Below the pieces are notes generated by a model, which had not been told where the DNA came from, searched no databases, and saw only the letters and a program-made list of their open reading frames with translations. From positions 2,568,250-2,590,749 of the forward strand of contig CM074813.1 in assembly GCA_037447605.1 (NCBI GenBank): a DNA stretch of 22,500 nt, given 5' to 3'. A program made the position numbers and the translations under genes. Positions 8,301-18,300 of the stretch are shown piece by piece. The stretch is from Zygnema circumcarinatum. Taxonomy: Eukaryota > Streptophyta > Zygnematophyceae > Zygnematales > Zygnemataceae. Every line of letters begins with the position of its first letter. Position 1 is the stretch's first letter.

Positions 8301-10318
8301 AGATGAGTTTTATGGGGCAAAGTTGCTTTCTTTTTAGCAGAGTGGGAAAGATTTTTTCTGAGAAATGAAGTGCCTGGGTTTACATAAACTGTCAATGGCT
8401 ATGTTTCTTCTTCAGCGCACTCAAAGTAGATATTTACCTCACCTGATTTTCTCCTCGACCGTATTCGTTGTCGGATTACCATATCTTCCATACTCAAAAC
8501 TCGGATACGAACCTTCCTGTTAATGCACAATGGTCAATGCTACCTTTGTTAAAGGGGAAGCAGAGACTTCAAGTTGAACCTTTGCCGATTTCATTTACTT
8601 TCCAAGTATCATTGCATGTCTCATTGTAGGTCTTTGACTTGAAACAGGGAGGAATATATGTGTATTATGTATGTGTATGCATTTTGTATTCACAGTTTCC
8701 CCGAAAATTTATCTGCTGAGTCCAACAAGCAAGGATCTATCACCATCTTGCAATATTTTCGAGAAAATGAAGTGAAGGCTGTTGAATGCCATTAATTGAA
8801 AACAATATTAAAAGAGTTGATAGATTTTGGAAAGGTACGCTAAATTGGTAGCGTAGACATGGGCTGCTTACCAAAAAGGAGATCAATTCAGCAGTGTTCT
8901 TAAAGAAATAAGTCGCAGTTTGAACGATTGGCGTTGTTAGAGAGTCGGAGACTTTCGGCCTTCCCTGCCGCTCTCCTGCATTGCATCAGAAAAACTTCCT
9001 GATCAACACTCCATCAGGAAAATAAAATGTTTCCAAAATTCATTGAAGAAGGGATTTCAAGAACACGATCCTATCAGGATTCAGGAGAAAACCTGAACGA
9101 ACAACCAGATAAGCTAAAAGACATACACAGGAGGGAAACAATGAAAAAGTTAGGAAGAAAGCGGAGGAAGGAATGAGAGAATACGAAACTGGATGCATGA
9201 GGAGAGGGAGATGGGCGGGTGGAGTAGTGAGAGAGGAAGTGCGACGAGAAATAGAGGGAGATATAGAGTGTCGGAGGGAGAACAAGCGAACATGGAGAGG
9301 GAAGGAGAGAGGACAGAAGAGAAAGAAGAGAGAGGGGAGAAAAACTATGGGAAATGGTACGGATGGAGGAGGCGGCCGTGTGATGAAGACAAAGAGAAAG
9401 TCGAATGAAGAAAAAAGGAGCGAGGGGAGGGCAGGAGAGAGGAAGGGCAATGGAAAGGAGAAAAAGAAAAGGCAGGGGAAAGAGGGCAAGGACGAAGGCG
9501 CAAAAAAACAAGAAAAGTTAAACAGGAGAGAAATAGGCAAAAGGAGAAAAACGGGATAGAGAGAGAGCACGACAGGGGGGAATAGAGAAGGAAGAGAGGG
9601 AGGAGAGAGCGACACAGCGAGAAAAAAGAGGGAGAAAAGGGAGAAACAGAAAAGGAGGAGAGGGGCGAGCGAGAGAAGCAGAGAATGAAGAGTGGGAAAC
9701 AGAGGAGGAAGAGAGGGTGGAGAGGGCGGGAGAGGAGTAGTGTGTGGGCGGATCAAACAATGGATTGCCAGGACTTCTTCTAAGACACCCGTTGTGTAAT
9801 CAGTTGAAGCCCAAACCTCAAAAGGAACTGACATTTAAAGCAAGGGAACTCTCCTTCCACACCCCCCACCTCCCACACGCACAGCTCCGAAGGCTCCCTC
9901 CCTCACCTCCATGCACAGCCACAGTCGCGGTGTCAGGCTCCGCATTCTCCCCAGAGCTTCCCATGTGCCCATTACTGAACTGAATGTCGGCATCCGTCGC
10001 TACAGCCATGCCATGATCCGAAGCAGCTACAACCTTCGCATCGGATGCTGCGGCTGCTACAGCCGGCATCCCCCTCTCCCGACTGGCGGATGGCGAAATT
10101 AGGGTTTCCTGGGGTCGGAACAAAAGAGAGGGGAGGGAGAATCTAAGGTTTGCTCTATAGGCGGAGCTTTTGAGAGGCGTGCTGAGGGAGGGCCTCTTTG
10201 CAGGGCGGCTCAAAGGGGTGGGCTTCAGGGAGTAAGGAGAAGGGGCGGCCTCCTGCAGACTGAGGGAGGAGAGGGAGAGGGAGGAGGAAGAAACATGGAT
10301 GGAGGGAATGGAAGCCAT
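5400..10318 (-). CDS. CGS1: Cystathionine gamma-synthase, plastid-type, 11 exons
   Basis: Exons in transcript order: 9907-10318, 8872-8975, 8443-8516, 8078-8246, 7869-7928, 7519-7722, 7209-7295, 6732-6839, 6462-6557, 5745-5863, 5400-5523. These total 1557 nt, giving 518 residues plus TGA; the Arabidopsis enzyme is about 563. It is the PLP enzyme that joins O-phosphohomoserine (in plants) and cysteine to cystathionine, the committed methionine step. Residues 1 to about 85 form a Ser/Pro/Arg-rich plastid transit-like leader. The core shows VHGGERQGR (about 135-143), YGRYGNPTT (181-189), [20 protein letters not shown], the PLP-nitrogen Asp (about 309, [12 protein letters not shown]) and the Schiff-base Lys (about 334, [12 protein letters not shown]), then SHPEHHIA and [13 protein letters not shown]. 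All joins preserve frame. The leader lacks the MTO1 motif of Arabidopsis CGS. The ATG at 10318 was chosen because the frame upstream is GA-repeat leader. Confidence 0.93.
6000..6452. repeat. CT-rich minisatellite in CGS intron 9
   Basis: This is not a plain dinucleotide repeat. About seven irregularly spaced copies of the phrase TCATCTCTCACTGCCTCTC (one copy reads TGTCTC) are separated by CTCTCTCCC filler, roughly 40-65 bp apart. It is polypurine on the CGS coding strand. The 22 bases at 6014-6035 recur exactly at 19739-19760 in a MO25 intron. Confidence 0.85.
8037..8066. repeat. (GA)n microsatellite in CGS intron 4
   Basis: About 14 GA units on the plus strand, immediately beyond the splice donor of CGS exon 4. 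On the transcribed strand this is CT-rich. Confidence 0.9.
9120..9740. repeat. 600-bp GA-rich polypurine tract in CGS intron 1
   Basis: Irregular GAGAGGAGAAAA sequence with very few pyrimidines on the plus strand (polypyrimidine in the CGS transcript), filling most of intron 1. It creates long spurious open frames on both strands. Confidence 0.88.
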
Positions 10319-10748
10319 GGCACCTGCCCTCTTCGGCCCACCCTCCCTCTCTCTCTCTATCAACCTTCCCTTTTCCCCTTCTCACTCTCTCTCTCTCTGT
10401 CTCTCCCTTCCTATATCTCCTTCTGCCTCTCTCTTCCTCACTCTCTATCTAGTCTCTCGCCCTCTCTCTATCTCTCTGCGAGTAAGGCTTCGATAAAGAA
10501 CTATAATGACCAATATCTGGCGAATACCCCAAGCCCGCCCTGGCGTAGCTCTTGAAGCCTTGAACCCTCCCTCGATCGCAGTGTTCACCAGTGGCTTCTT
10601 CGCTTTAAAAAAAAAAAAAAAAAAAGAACAAAAACAACCAGAAAAAAATCACACCCTAAAGCTGCGCCTGAAAAAAACCATCAATGAACATCCTCCAGAA
10701 AGCTCAGCTTGCTCCACCTTCACCCAGGGCCCCTCGCCCAGCTCCCTT

Positions 10749-10764
10749 AAACCCTAAACCCTAA
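10749..10764. promoter_or_regulatory. Telo-box cluster upstream of CGS
   Basis: AAACCCTAAACCCTAA lies about 430 bp upstream of the CGS ATG. Telo-boxes (AAACCCTAA) are known plant promoter elements of housekeeping and translation genes. Function here is inferred from the motif. Confidence 0.45.
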
Positions 10765-11103
10765 TCCTCCAACCCTAATCCCTCATCAAGGGATCCTCTC
10801 AAGAGCGAGCGAGGAGGCACAGTCGCCGCCCGCCAACCCCTCCAGCTGTCAGCTCACTTGGTTCGCGTTCTATGTTGGCCCAAAACGGCCCGTTACAGTC
10901 ATTTACCAAATATCGGAAGAGCATTGATATAGCGTGGATCTGCGAGATACTGTACTCATTTTGAAAGGGACTGATTCGGGAACACGTTTGACCGTACGGG
11001 TTATCACTACCGTACAGTACCTACAGTACTGTACTGTAATTCATTTTTTTTTTGGAACAGCCAAAATCGTTACTGTTCAATTGTTCAAATTAATGGTAGT
11101 GGG

Positions 11104-11205
11104 ATGGTGCGACGCTTTCTCCTTGTGCGACATAGTACTCATATTGCGACATGTGTGCGACATGGTTCTATAGTGCGCCAACATGATAAGTCGCACGTGC
11201 GACTG
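11104..11205. repeat. Degenerate GTGCGAC repeat patch
   Basis: TGCGAC recurs at irregular spacing (near 11107, 11125, 11145, 11156 and 11199, and inverted as GTCGCA near 11191), often as TGTGCGACAT. It is probably a decayed tandem repeat or element end. Confidence 0.55.
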
Positions 11206-11597
11206 GCTAACAGAAATTGTCCGCTACCTGCCCGTTCGACGGTTGATCTCGCGATGCTAGAACCCACGCAAATTTACGACATGGGACCCGGAGAGGCTTC
11301 CAAAAGCGGCATACTGTACGATTTCGAAGCTGGAAATCTGTACGGATATCGTACAAACTAAAAAATGACGCCAGCAAAGACAAAAACCTGGGGACACGTG
11401 ATTGGCCCACTTTCACGTGCGGTGTGTCCCTGGGAAACTGCGGTGTGCGCTTAACGCGACCCTAAAAGCAGAAACTGGAACAGAAAGCGTTCCAGAGGCC
11501 TCACAAGGAGACCGCCTTCAGGCCGGGGGAGAGCCACTTATGCTTCTCCTTCGGCAGCTGAGACGGCCCCAACATCGCACCCTGCAAACCCATCGCA

Positions 11598-11642
11598 CCC
11601 TAAAAACCCTAAAAACCCTAAAAACCCTAAAAACCCTAAAAA
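11598..11642. repeat. Five perfect CCCTAAAAA 9-mers
   Basis: Exactly five contiguous 9-bp units, the reverse complement of TTTTTAGGG. This is telomere-like but two A longer than the common plant CCCTAAA unit. A (CTAC)n run follows directly. Confidence 0.93.
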
Positions 11643-11739
11643 CGGCTTCTTCTACCTACCTACCTACCCACCTACCTATCTGGAAAGGCGCACTCTCCTC
11701 ACGCTATTGCCAGGAACATGGAGCATGACTAGAAAGTGA

Positions 11740-13042
11740 CTAAGGAAACTCCCATCCCTCAAACGATGTCCTTCCTACTTTACCACGAGCCGAATTTAGG
11801 GCTCCCTTGAATACAGCATAACTACTGAAGAAGGCGGTGACAAGCAGCCATTCCCCGAGGGAGAGGTTCCCCTCATCTCCTCTTCCGTCACAAACCCAAG
11901 TCGTACATTTCCGTCCCTCTACCGCTTTCCTGGAGTCTCTCTCTAAGCTCCGATTCTGATGTATCCTACTGCCGGTATTTGACACAACACTGTTTGAAGA
12001 TTTGGCAAAATTGGCCCTGATTCCATGAGAACAAAACGGCTGATCCCCCTGCAACCTTGCAGGCGTTTTTAGTTTGGTGCATTGAGCTGGCGATTGTGCA
12101 GCGACTGAAGAAGACACCTCTTCCTTGCAAATAACTTTATTGTCAACTTCCCCTGCGTCGATGAATTTCACCATCCCCCGCACTCGCCATGTGCCTTTGT
12201 GGCCATAGGGCAGGCGGGCTCCCAATATTACAGCATCCAAAGGGTCTCCTATAAAGACACAAAATGAACAAGCTAAGAAGGTGGGATATGCCATGTTTTG
12301 AGACATTTGCGGGGTATCACTCTTCAAGCTCATCTGAAAATTCTTCTACTCTGAAAATGCTATCCAATCTAAAACCATTACTATATTGAAAGTCAAGTTT
12401 CTGAGAGCACGATTAAAATATGCCCAATATATGTCTATTGGAGCACTATCATGTCAGGACTTTAAGTAAACTAACCACAATTTCAGGAGTTTTCTCATCC
12501 CATTCATTGACCATTTTGTCTATTCTTTTCAAAATTAGGGTTCAGACTTGGGATTGAGCATGACGTACAAAAGCTTTTTGATTACTATGTGAGTTCAGAA
12601 ACGATTTCAAACTATTGATTAGGGCTGAATGACAAAAATATTGGTATGAAGCCGGAGCAGTAATTCGAAATAAGTTTGAGGTTTATCTGACGAACAGGTT
12701 GAAAAGTCAATGTGATGTCCGATAAAAGGTGAGGTCAAAACACAGATAGGATTAAAATGTGTCGTTGTCGGACTACAGCACAAACTATTACGATTAGAGC
12801 CAGAAAGCATCTCGTAGAAGTGTGAGTCAACAAAACTTGACACATAGACATTACTAACGATAAAGAAACAAAAGGCGTAGGCGCAGCATCTCACCATCTG
12901 GTGCAGGAATCCTGGGAATAGAGCCATAGTTGAACGGACATGGAATGGGGCCGACCACATCCACACAGCCATCAGGTCGACGCTTCACAAAGCTCCCGCG
13001 GGAGACTTCTACCACCACGTCTACATACTCCGGGACGCATAT
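11740..13042 (-). CDS. Divergent family I inorganic pyrophosphatase-like protein (5' end unresolved)
   Basis: Two clear exons: 12895-13042 and 11740-12248 (stop TAG), joined in frame across a 646-bp intron. The first starts ICVPEYVDVVVEVSRGSFVK. The join gives DGDPLDA, an exact match to the family I pyrophosphatase signature D-x-D-P-x-D-x. FIDAGEVDNKVI carries the expected downstream Asp, Asp and Lys, and FNYGSI the conserved Tyr. The end (FFSSYAVFKGALNSARGK, then EGWEFP) resembles short bacterial PPase-like proteins. Compared with E. coli PPase, the Glu after the catalytic Lys, the Arg and one Tyr of the active site appear replaced, so activity is uncertain. About 65-70 residues between VICKEE and LSLGEW have no counterpart I recognise: either an insertion or an in-frame intron. 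A translation start is not visible in these exons. Confidence 0.78.
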
Positions 13043-13215
13043 CTGAAACCGAGAGCCCGAGCTTCACCCTCTTAAAGCTGATTGGGCTCACATTTGTTGA
13101 GGAAAATGATACATATGAAAGCATGGAGTCCTTGATTTGAAAATCGCAAAAAGAAAGAACGAAAGGAAGAAAGCAGGCAAGAAAAAAATATATACTTTTT
13201 GAAAATGCAGAAAGC

Positions 13216-13270
13216 AAACCCTAACCCTAACCCTACCTCTAACCCTAACCCCAACCCTAACCCTAACCCT
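13216..13270. repeat. Interstitial CCCTAA hexamer tract
   Basis: About eight CCCTAA units with variants (CCCTACCT, CCCCAA), the hexamer form of telomeric repeat. It would fall within the first intron of the pyrophosphatase-like gene if the start lies beyond 13300. Confidence 0.9.
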
Positions 13271-13335
13271 TCCTAGCCCTTCCTTCCTTCCTCAAACACA
13301 TCTAAGAAAAGCATAGAGGGCATAAAGGAGCCAAC

Positions 13336-13371
13336 CTCTACAGCATATTTCATCGCCCAGCACCCATACAT
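13336..13371 (-). CDS. Candidate first coding exon of the pyrophosphatase-like gene
   Basis: Read on the minus strand, ATG at 13371 begins MYGCWAMKYAVE and ends at GAG before a weak donor GTTGGC, in the phase needed to join the exon at 13042. It is the only nearby ATG exon I found with a plausible donor and matching phase. A second possibility starts at 13543 (MEQQSGAMAS), using a weak GTCGGG donor. The true start could also lie elsewhere, including in an exon with a targeting peptide. Confidence 0.25.
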
Positions 13372-13416
13372 CAGAGAAAAAACGCTTTGTTGAATTTAAC
13401 CCCGCGTGAGACAGAA

Positions 13417-13420
<4 letters not shown>

Positions 13421-13452
<32 letters not shown>
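13421..13452. repeat. (CA)n microsatellite
   Basis: Sixteen uninterrupted CA units. Confidence 0.95.
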
Positions 13453-13454
<2 letters not shown>

Positions 13455-13604
13455 AGATGCCTAGCACCTGCGCTTCTTCGCTCTCGTCCAAGCTGCCGCC
13501 ATGGCCGCCCGACGGAGGCCATGGCACCGCTCTGCTGCTCCATGTTTCACGGCCGGCGCCCTCCAGGGTGGAGGATGGCGAGATGCAGCAGCGGGTGTTC
13601 TGAG

Positions 13605-13687
13605 TTTAGGGTTTTGAGGTTGGGATTAGGGTTTAGATTAGGGTTAGTTTAGGGTTCAGGTTGGGGCTCGCTTCATCAGGGTTTAGG
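13605..13687. promoter_or_regulatory. TTTAGGG/TTAGGG cluster
   Basis: Five to six degenerate telo-box units (TTTAGGG, ATTAGGGTTTAG, AGGGTTTAGG), in opposite orientation to the CCCTAA tract about 330 bp away. They lie just upstream of the putative pyrophosphatase start on the minus strand, and in the shared region with the divergent MO25 gene. Confidence 0.6.
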
Positions 13688-14714
13688 CGAAGGGTTCAGG
13701 GACGGTACGGTATTGGAAGCGCGCGGCCGCCAGCCATGGACCATCGTCACCGCCCAAACCGACCATTACCAATCGTTGGCACCATCGGTTGGCTCGGACT
13801 GTTCCCTGTTATTTTTACAAATGGTTACCCTTAACAGAGACCGTAGGATAACTACCGCATAGAGACGGGAAGTCAGTTGAATCTGCGCGACGTTAGACCG
13901 CGTACACTGCAAATCTGGAAATATGCCATGAGGCCGCCACCATGAGCCCCAAACCTGTACCCGTTCTATAAAACAATAATGCATGCAGATATTTTCCCTC
14001 CCTCCAATCGCCTGATCCCAAACTTCCCATCTTTCCGGAGAATTCATACCGTCCGATCCGCAGATTTTTCCCTTTTCCCTCAGGCAGATCTCGGAGGTGC
14101 CCCAATCGGATTCCACGGACGTTTCCATTTAAGGTTTCTCGTTCAGTGGTACACTTCAAGCCAATCAGAAGCCACCGACCACCCCTTGGGATGCCACGTC
14201 GAGAGATCTGGTGGTTGGGGGCTGTGCAACGTGGCGGACAGTTTGTCGTATTCGACTAGAGTAAGCATATCGCCAGTTCATCAGCGTATCGCCGGTGTAT
14301 CGTCTGCGACCGACAGAACTTGCCGGCGCTGGCAAAAAACGTAATTTACAGTACCGCTTCGGCCGGCAAATGGTAAGGTAATACTGTAAAGTAGCGCAAA
14401 CCGGCAGCGGCAGCGGCAGCAAGGTACGGTATGTCGGTCGCTGTCGATACGCCGTCAGGGTGGCGATATATCCCCATGTTACACAGAAACGACAAAACCT
14501 ACCGCCCCTATCGACTTTCGACGGGCCATCCGTTGTCGGTGGCTCCTGATTGGTTGCAGCATTTTCACCAACGTCATAGATGTGCGCATAGCATTTTAAC
14601 GACGCGCCGTTTATATATCAGACGGGTAAGCACACACCGCATACAGTTTTCCATAACGACAAAACCGCCCCTGCTGAGATTGCTAGTTTGCTAAACTTTC
14701 CATACCTTACGCCA

Positions 14715-14722
14715 TGACGTCA
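14715..14722. promoter_or_regulatory. TGACGTCA palindrome upstream of MO25
   Basis: Perfect CRE-type 8-bp palindrome about 590 bp upstream of the MO25 ATG. The same octamer occurs upstream of the root-cap gene at 1062-1069. Confidence 0.4.
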
Positions 14723-15137
14723 CCTACGGTATGTTATGCCATCACTCATGGCAACCCGCATACGTCATCCGTTGGAAACTGAGATTTCCAGTTTGTCACC
14801 GACGTACCCCTAACGAATGAGCCGTGGCAGGAAAATTTGATTTGGTGGAATTGCGTTGACCTCATTCCAAGGTTCCATGATACAGTTCCAGTACGGCACA
14901 CCGTAACTGCGCCCCATCCATGGACGATTAGGGTTTGCAAAAGCTCCGTCGCCTGCAGCACTTGTTCCCTGCCGGTGGGAGCTCTTACAGCAGTTCCCAG
15001 GGGCAGCTTTGGCTGCTGAAGAGAGAGAGAGAGTTGCATGGCAGAGCCGGGCGCTGCCTGCATGCCGCAGGCTTTAATAAGAGTAAAAAGAGACTGTACA
15101 GCCTTCTCATAATTTCTCTCATTGCGGATTGTAATAG

Positions 15138-15246
15138 CCTCTCTCTTTCTCTCTCGCTCTCTCTCACTCACACACACACTCGCTCACTCCCGTCACAGTC
15201 GCTGCGCTCGCTTGGGCTCCCCCTCCTCTCCCTTCGTCTCCCTCGC

Positions 15247-15279
<33 letters not shown>

Positions 15280-15300
15280 TCGCCCCCCCCTCGCTCTCCT
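15138..15300 (+). promoter_or_regulatory. CT-rich leader of MO25
   Basis: Almost continuous pyrimidine sequence (CTCTCTC and CCCTC) ends 10 bases before the MO25 start codon, so it is probably a transcribed leader or core-promoter pyrimidine patch. Confidence 0.55.
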
Positions 15301-15310
15301 CCCGGGCGCC

Positions 15311-18300
15311 ATGAGCAAGATGAAGCGGCTGTTCAGCCACTCGGCCTCGCTGAAGTCGAGGGCGCCGGTTGGCCCCAGTGACTACGTGCATTTGGCAGCC
15401 GCGAAGCTCGCAGCCGTCATCTCCAATAAGGACCCCAAGGAGCAGGCCAAGGTCTCTCTCTCCCCCTCTCTCTCTCTCTCTCTCTCCCTCTCTCCTTCGC
15501 CCCCATCTCTCGGCGTTATCGCTTCACAGGAGAATGCTAAGTACACATGAACCCCTATTCCATGAAATGACATGTATTGAGTATATCAATGATCATTATT
15601 TTTTTTTCTCCGGGCAGGCGGTGGAAGATTTGGCCAAGAGCATTCGTGATATCAAGGAAATTCTGTACGGCGACCCGGAAAAATTTCCGAATCCAGACCT
15701 CGGGGTGCAGGTCACGCAAGCCATCTTCATGGGAGAGTTCTTCAGCCAACTTGTAAAGGCAGTACCGATACTTGACTTTGATGTATGTCTCTCTCACTCT
15801 CTCCCCCTCTCTTTGTCAGACTCATTGCTGTCTTGCTTCCACCTCTCACTTGCTCCTTGACTCCCTATTCCCTCGATTTGCAGCTTCCTCCTATCTCCCT
15901 CCTCCGCTCCCTCATTTCCTTTCCTCGACTTGTCACTTTCTTTCCCTTCTTCCGTCTACTTTCGCCCCTTTCCTTCTTCCTTCCATTTCACAGTGCTTAC
16001 CTCCTTTTCCCGCCTCTCTCTTTCACTCACTGGCTCCCCCCCCCCCCCTCCCCTCTTCTCCTGCCTTCTTTCGAAATTTACAAATCTTACGGCCTTCTTC
16101 TCTGGGAATGTGGCGTTTGTTTGTTTTGTTCTTTTCCCCCGCAGACAAGAAAAGATGTATCGCAAATAGTCGCCAATTTGCAGCGCCAAAAAGTAAATAA
16201 TGAAATGGTTGCTTCAGATTATTTGGAGGCCCACACGGACCTGCTAGACCTCATGATTAAAGGGTGAGGATGGAAATAAGAATTAAGTGAAAAGGAGGGT
16301 GTGGAAGCCCGGGGGAGGGAGTGGAATTCCAACCCTAGGTCTTAAATTTTGACGTAGACATTAAAATCCGGAAACATGCAAAATGGTTATGATTTTTACC
16401 GAAATCAAACTTATGACGACCTGAAGTCTCTGTAACTCCTTAAGTCCCTATAGGATCACAGTTTGTGGAAAATCTGAATGCCAAAAGGAAGTACCGTAGA
16501 GAAAAAGTGGAAAATACTGAATAGAGAATCTGAAAATGTGAACTGTAGGGTCCCTAAGTTTTTGTGACCTTAGAGCTGCAAATTCAGAAGTCACACATGT
16601 GTCCTCCTAGTTTAGTTTCACGGATGTTCGTTCAGTTGTGACATCATTGAAAGTAGTTTCTAGAGTTGGGTGAGTTCAGGTATGAAAATCAGAGCAACGA
16701 ACTGTTCTATGGTTCTATGTTGAGGGATTGTATTCGACACCAGGCGGTAGCGAAGTGAGTCTCTCCCTCTCCCTCTCCTTCTCTCTCTCCCTCTCCCTCT
16801 CCCTCTCCCTCTTCCTTTCCCTCTCCCTCTCCCTCTTCCTTTCCCTCTCCCTCTCTCCGTTCCCTTTCTCCCTCTCCCTCTCCCGTGTCCCCTCTCTCTC
16901 CCCCTTAGCGGCTCCCATCTCCTGCTCCTCCCGTCCCCTCCCAGGTCCTCTTGCCTCTTTCTTTCTCTCTTTCCCTCCCCTCACTGTCTCTCCGTTCCTC
17001 CCACAATGTGGTTGTTCTGTACACGTTTCATAACCTATTCCATATACCCCATATATTCCCTATATTCCATGTATCCCATACATCCCTGTGCATGTGAAAA
17101 GCAAACCCGCGTTGAGTGGGCGTTGGGCCTTACATTGGGGGATGTAGTCGCGGGGGGAGCGCTTTGGGGCAGATACATTTTGTCCTGCCCTCTCTTCCCG
17201 AACTTTTTCAAGTACATGGAGGTGCCCAGCTTTGAAGTTGCTTCCGATGTTGCCACCACTTTTCATGTACGATTGCGACAGTGACTGTGTGAAAAATAAT
17301 AACTTTATGTTTATGTGTTGTATAGGGCCATATGTTGTCTACATATGTTGTTACGTTTGAACGTGTATGCATGTGTAGTTTTAATGTACTTTTTCACGTA
17401 CTTAAACGTTTATGAGTATGCATTTGTACGTGTATATGAATCATGTTTGTTCGGTTTAACGCACCTTCGAGACCACCCGCTATTGTCTTTTTTTAAATGC
17501 AGTAAAGTAAAATTATGGTTTTGCGGTTTTTCAACAAACCTTCCTCCAAACCATTGGACACAAGATAAAGTCTGAAAGTGGAAATTGAAAGGCACTTCAT
17601 GTCAAAATTGATGCTAAAACTGGAAACTGTGTTCACATGTGAACAGGAGCTGCTGACGAGACATAAATCAACGGTGGCGGAGTTTCTCAAGCGAAAATAT
17701 GACTCGGTACAGATTCCCCAAATATTTGAAAAGCACTAAAACTTCAGATAACTTCCTTCTGTAAGCGAACCAAAAAAGTTAAAGGAGGTTACTGTTCAAG
17801 GAATCATGTTTCAGCCATTGAAGTATTTAGACCTCAGAGATGCTTTGAAAATTTTGGGATTTGAGAATTTCTCACCTTCACAAGGCTGTTGTTGCTGTTT
17901 GCATTTGTACTTCGGAAGTAGCCGAATTTCCAAAAAAAATCGGGCCGTCTGCCCGAACCTGCGAAACATTTTTTGAGCAGCAGAAACAATTTCCTCTTTA
18001 CAGAAAAGTCTTTTTTTGCAGTTTTTTGAGGAATACAACAAACTGTTGGAATCTTCCACATACATCACTCGTAGGATGGCCATCAAGGTGCCAACTTTAC
18101 TCCTAGAATTCAACTTTTGCTTGTAATTACAGCTACCTAACTTGGAACAGATTAGGGTTGGAGGGGTGAGAGGGCCACAGAGAGGCCTCTCTGACCGCTC
18201 CCCTCTCCCTCCTCTCTCCTTTCTGCTCTCTCGTTCTCTTTCACTCTCTCGCTGTCTGTCTCCTCCCTCGTCCCTTTCCCTTTTTCTACCTCTTCCCTCC

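Larger units (their letters stand above)
10319..11739. other. Spacer between CGS start and pyrophosphatase stop
   Basis: This region contains the likely CGS leader and promoter. It holds a CT-rich run (about 10340-10485, GA-rich in the CGS transcript), a 19-base A run (10607-10625), a telo-box cluster (about 10749-10764, AAACCCTAAACCCTAA), a 12-bp palindrome TACAGTACTGTA (11022-11033), a GTGCGAC-rich patch (11104-11205), a 9-bp CCCTAAAAA array (11598-11642) and a (CTAC)n run (about 11651-11680). I see no gene in it. Confidence 0.6.
13544..15310. other. Divergent intergenic region between pyrophosphatase and MO25 genes
   Basis: No coding exon recognised. Contents include telo-box units (13605-13687), a 9-bp inverted repeat TTTACAGTA/TACTGTAAA (14345-14353 and 14382-14390), a TGACGTCA site (14715-14722), a telo-box-like TTAGGGTTT near 14928 and, close to the MO25 ATG, a long CT-rich leader (about 15138-15300). 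The open frames at 13766-14159 and 14431-14694 show no family motif. Confidence 0.6.

Noticed and set aside
9040-9834. 264-residue minus-strand frame of Phe, Leu, Ser and Pro, suggestive of membrane segments
   Set aside because: It is the polypyrimidine strand of the CGS intron 1 tract; composition explains the apparent hydrophobicity.
11402-11728. 108-codon frame with TLKTLKTLK repeats
   Set aside because: Produced by the CCCTAAAAA array in one frame.
13766-14159. Overlapping minus-strand frames of 88 and 120 codons
   Set aside because: No family similarity and no plausible link to the pyrophosphatase exons.
16680-16754. Apparent loss of about 16 residues in MO25 when exon 4 was first started at 16725
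   Set aside because: Moving the acceptor to 16679 restores [20 protein letters not shown] in perfect frame, so nothing is missing.
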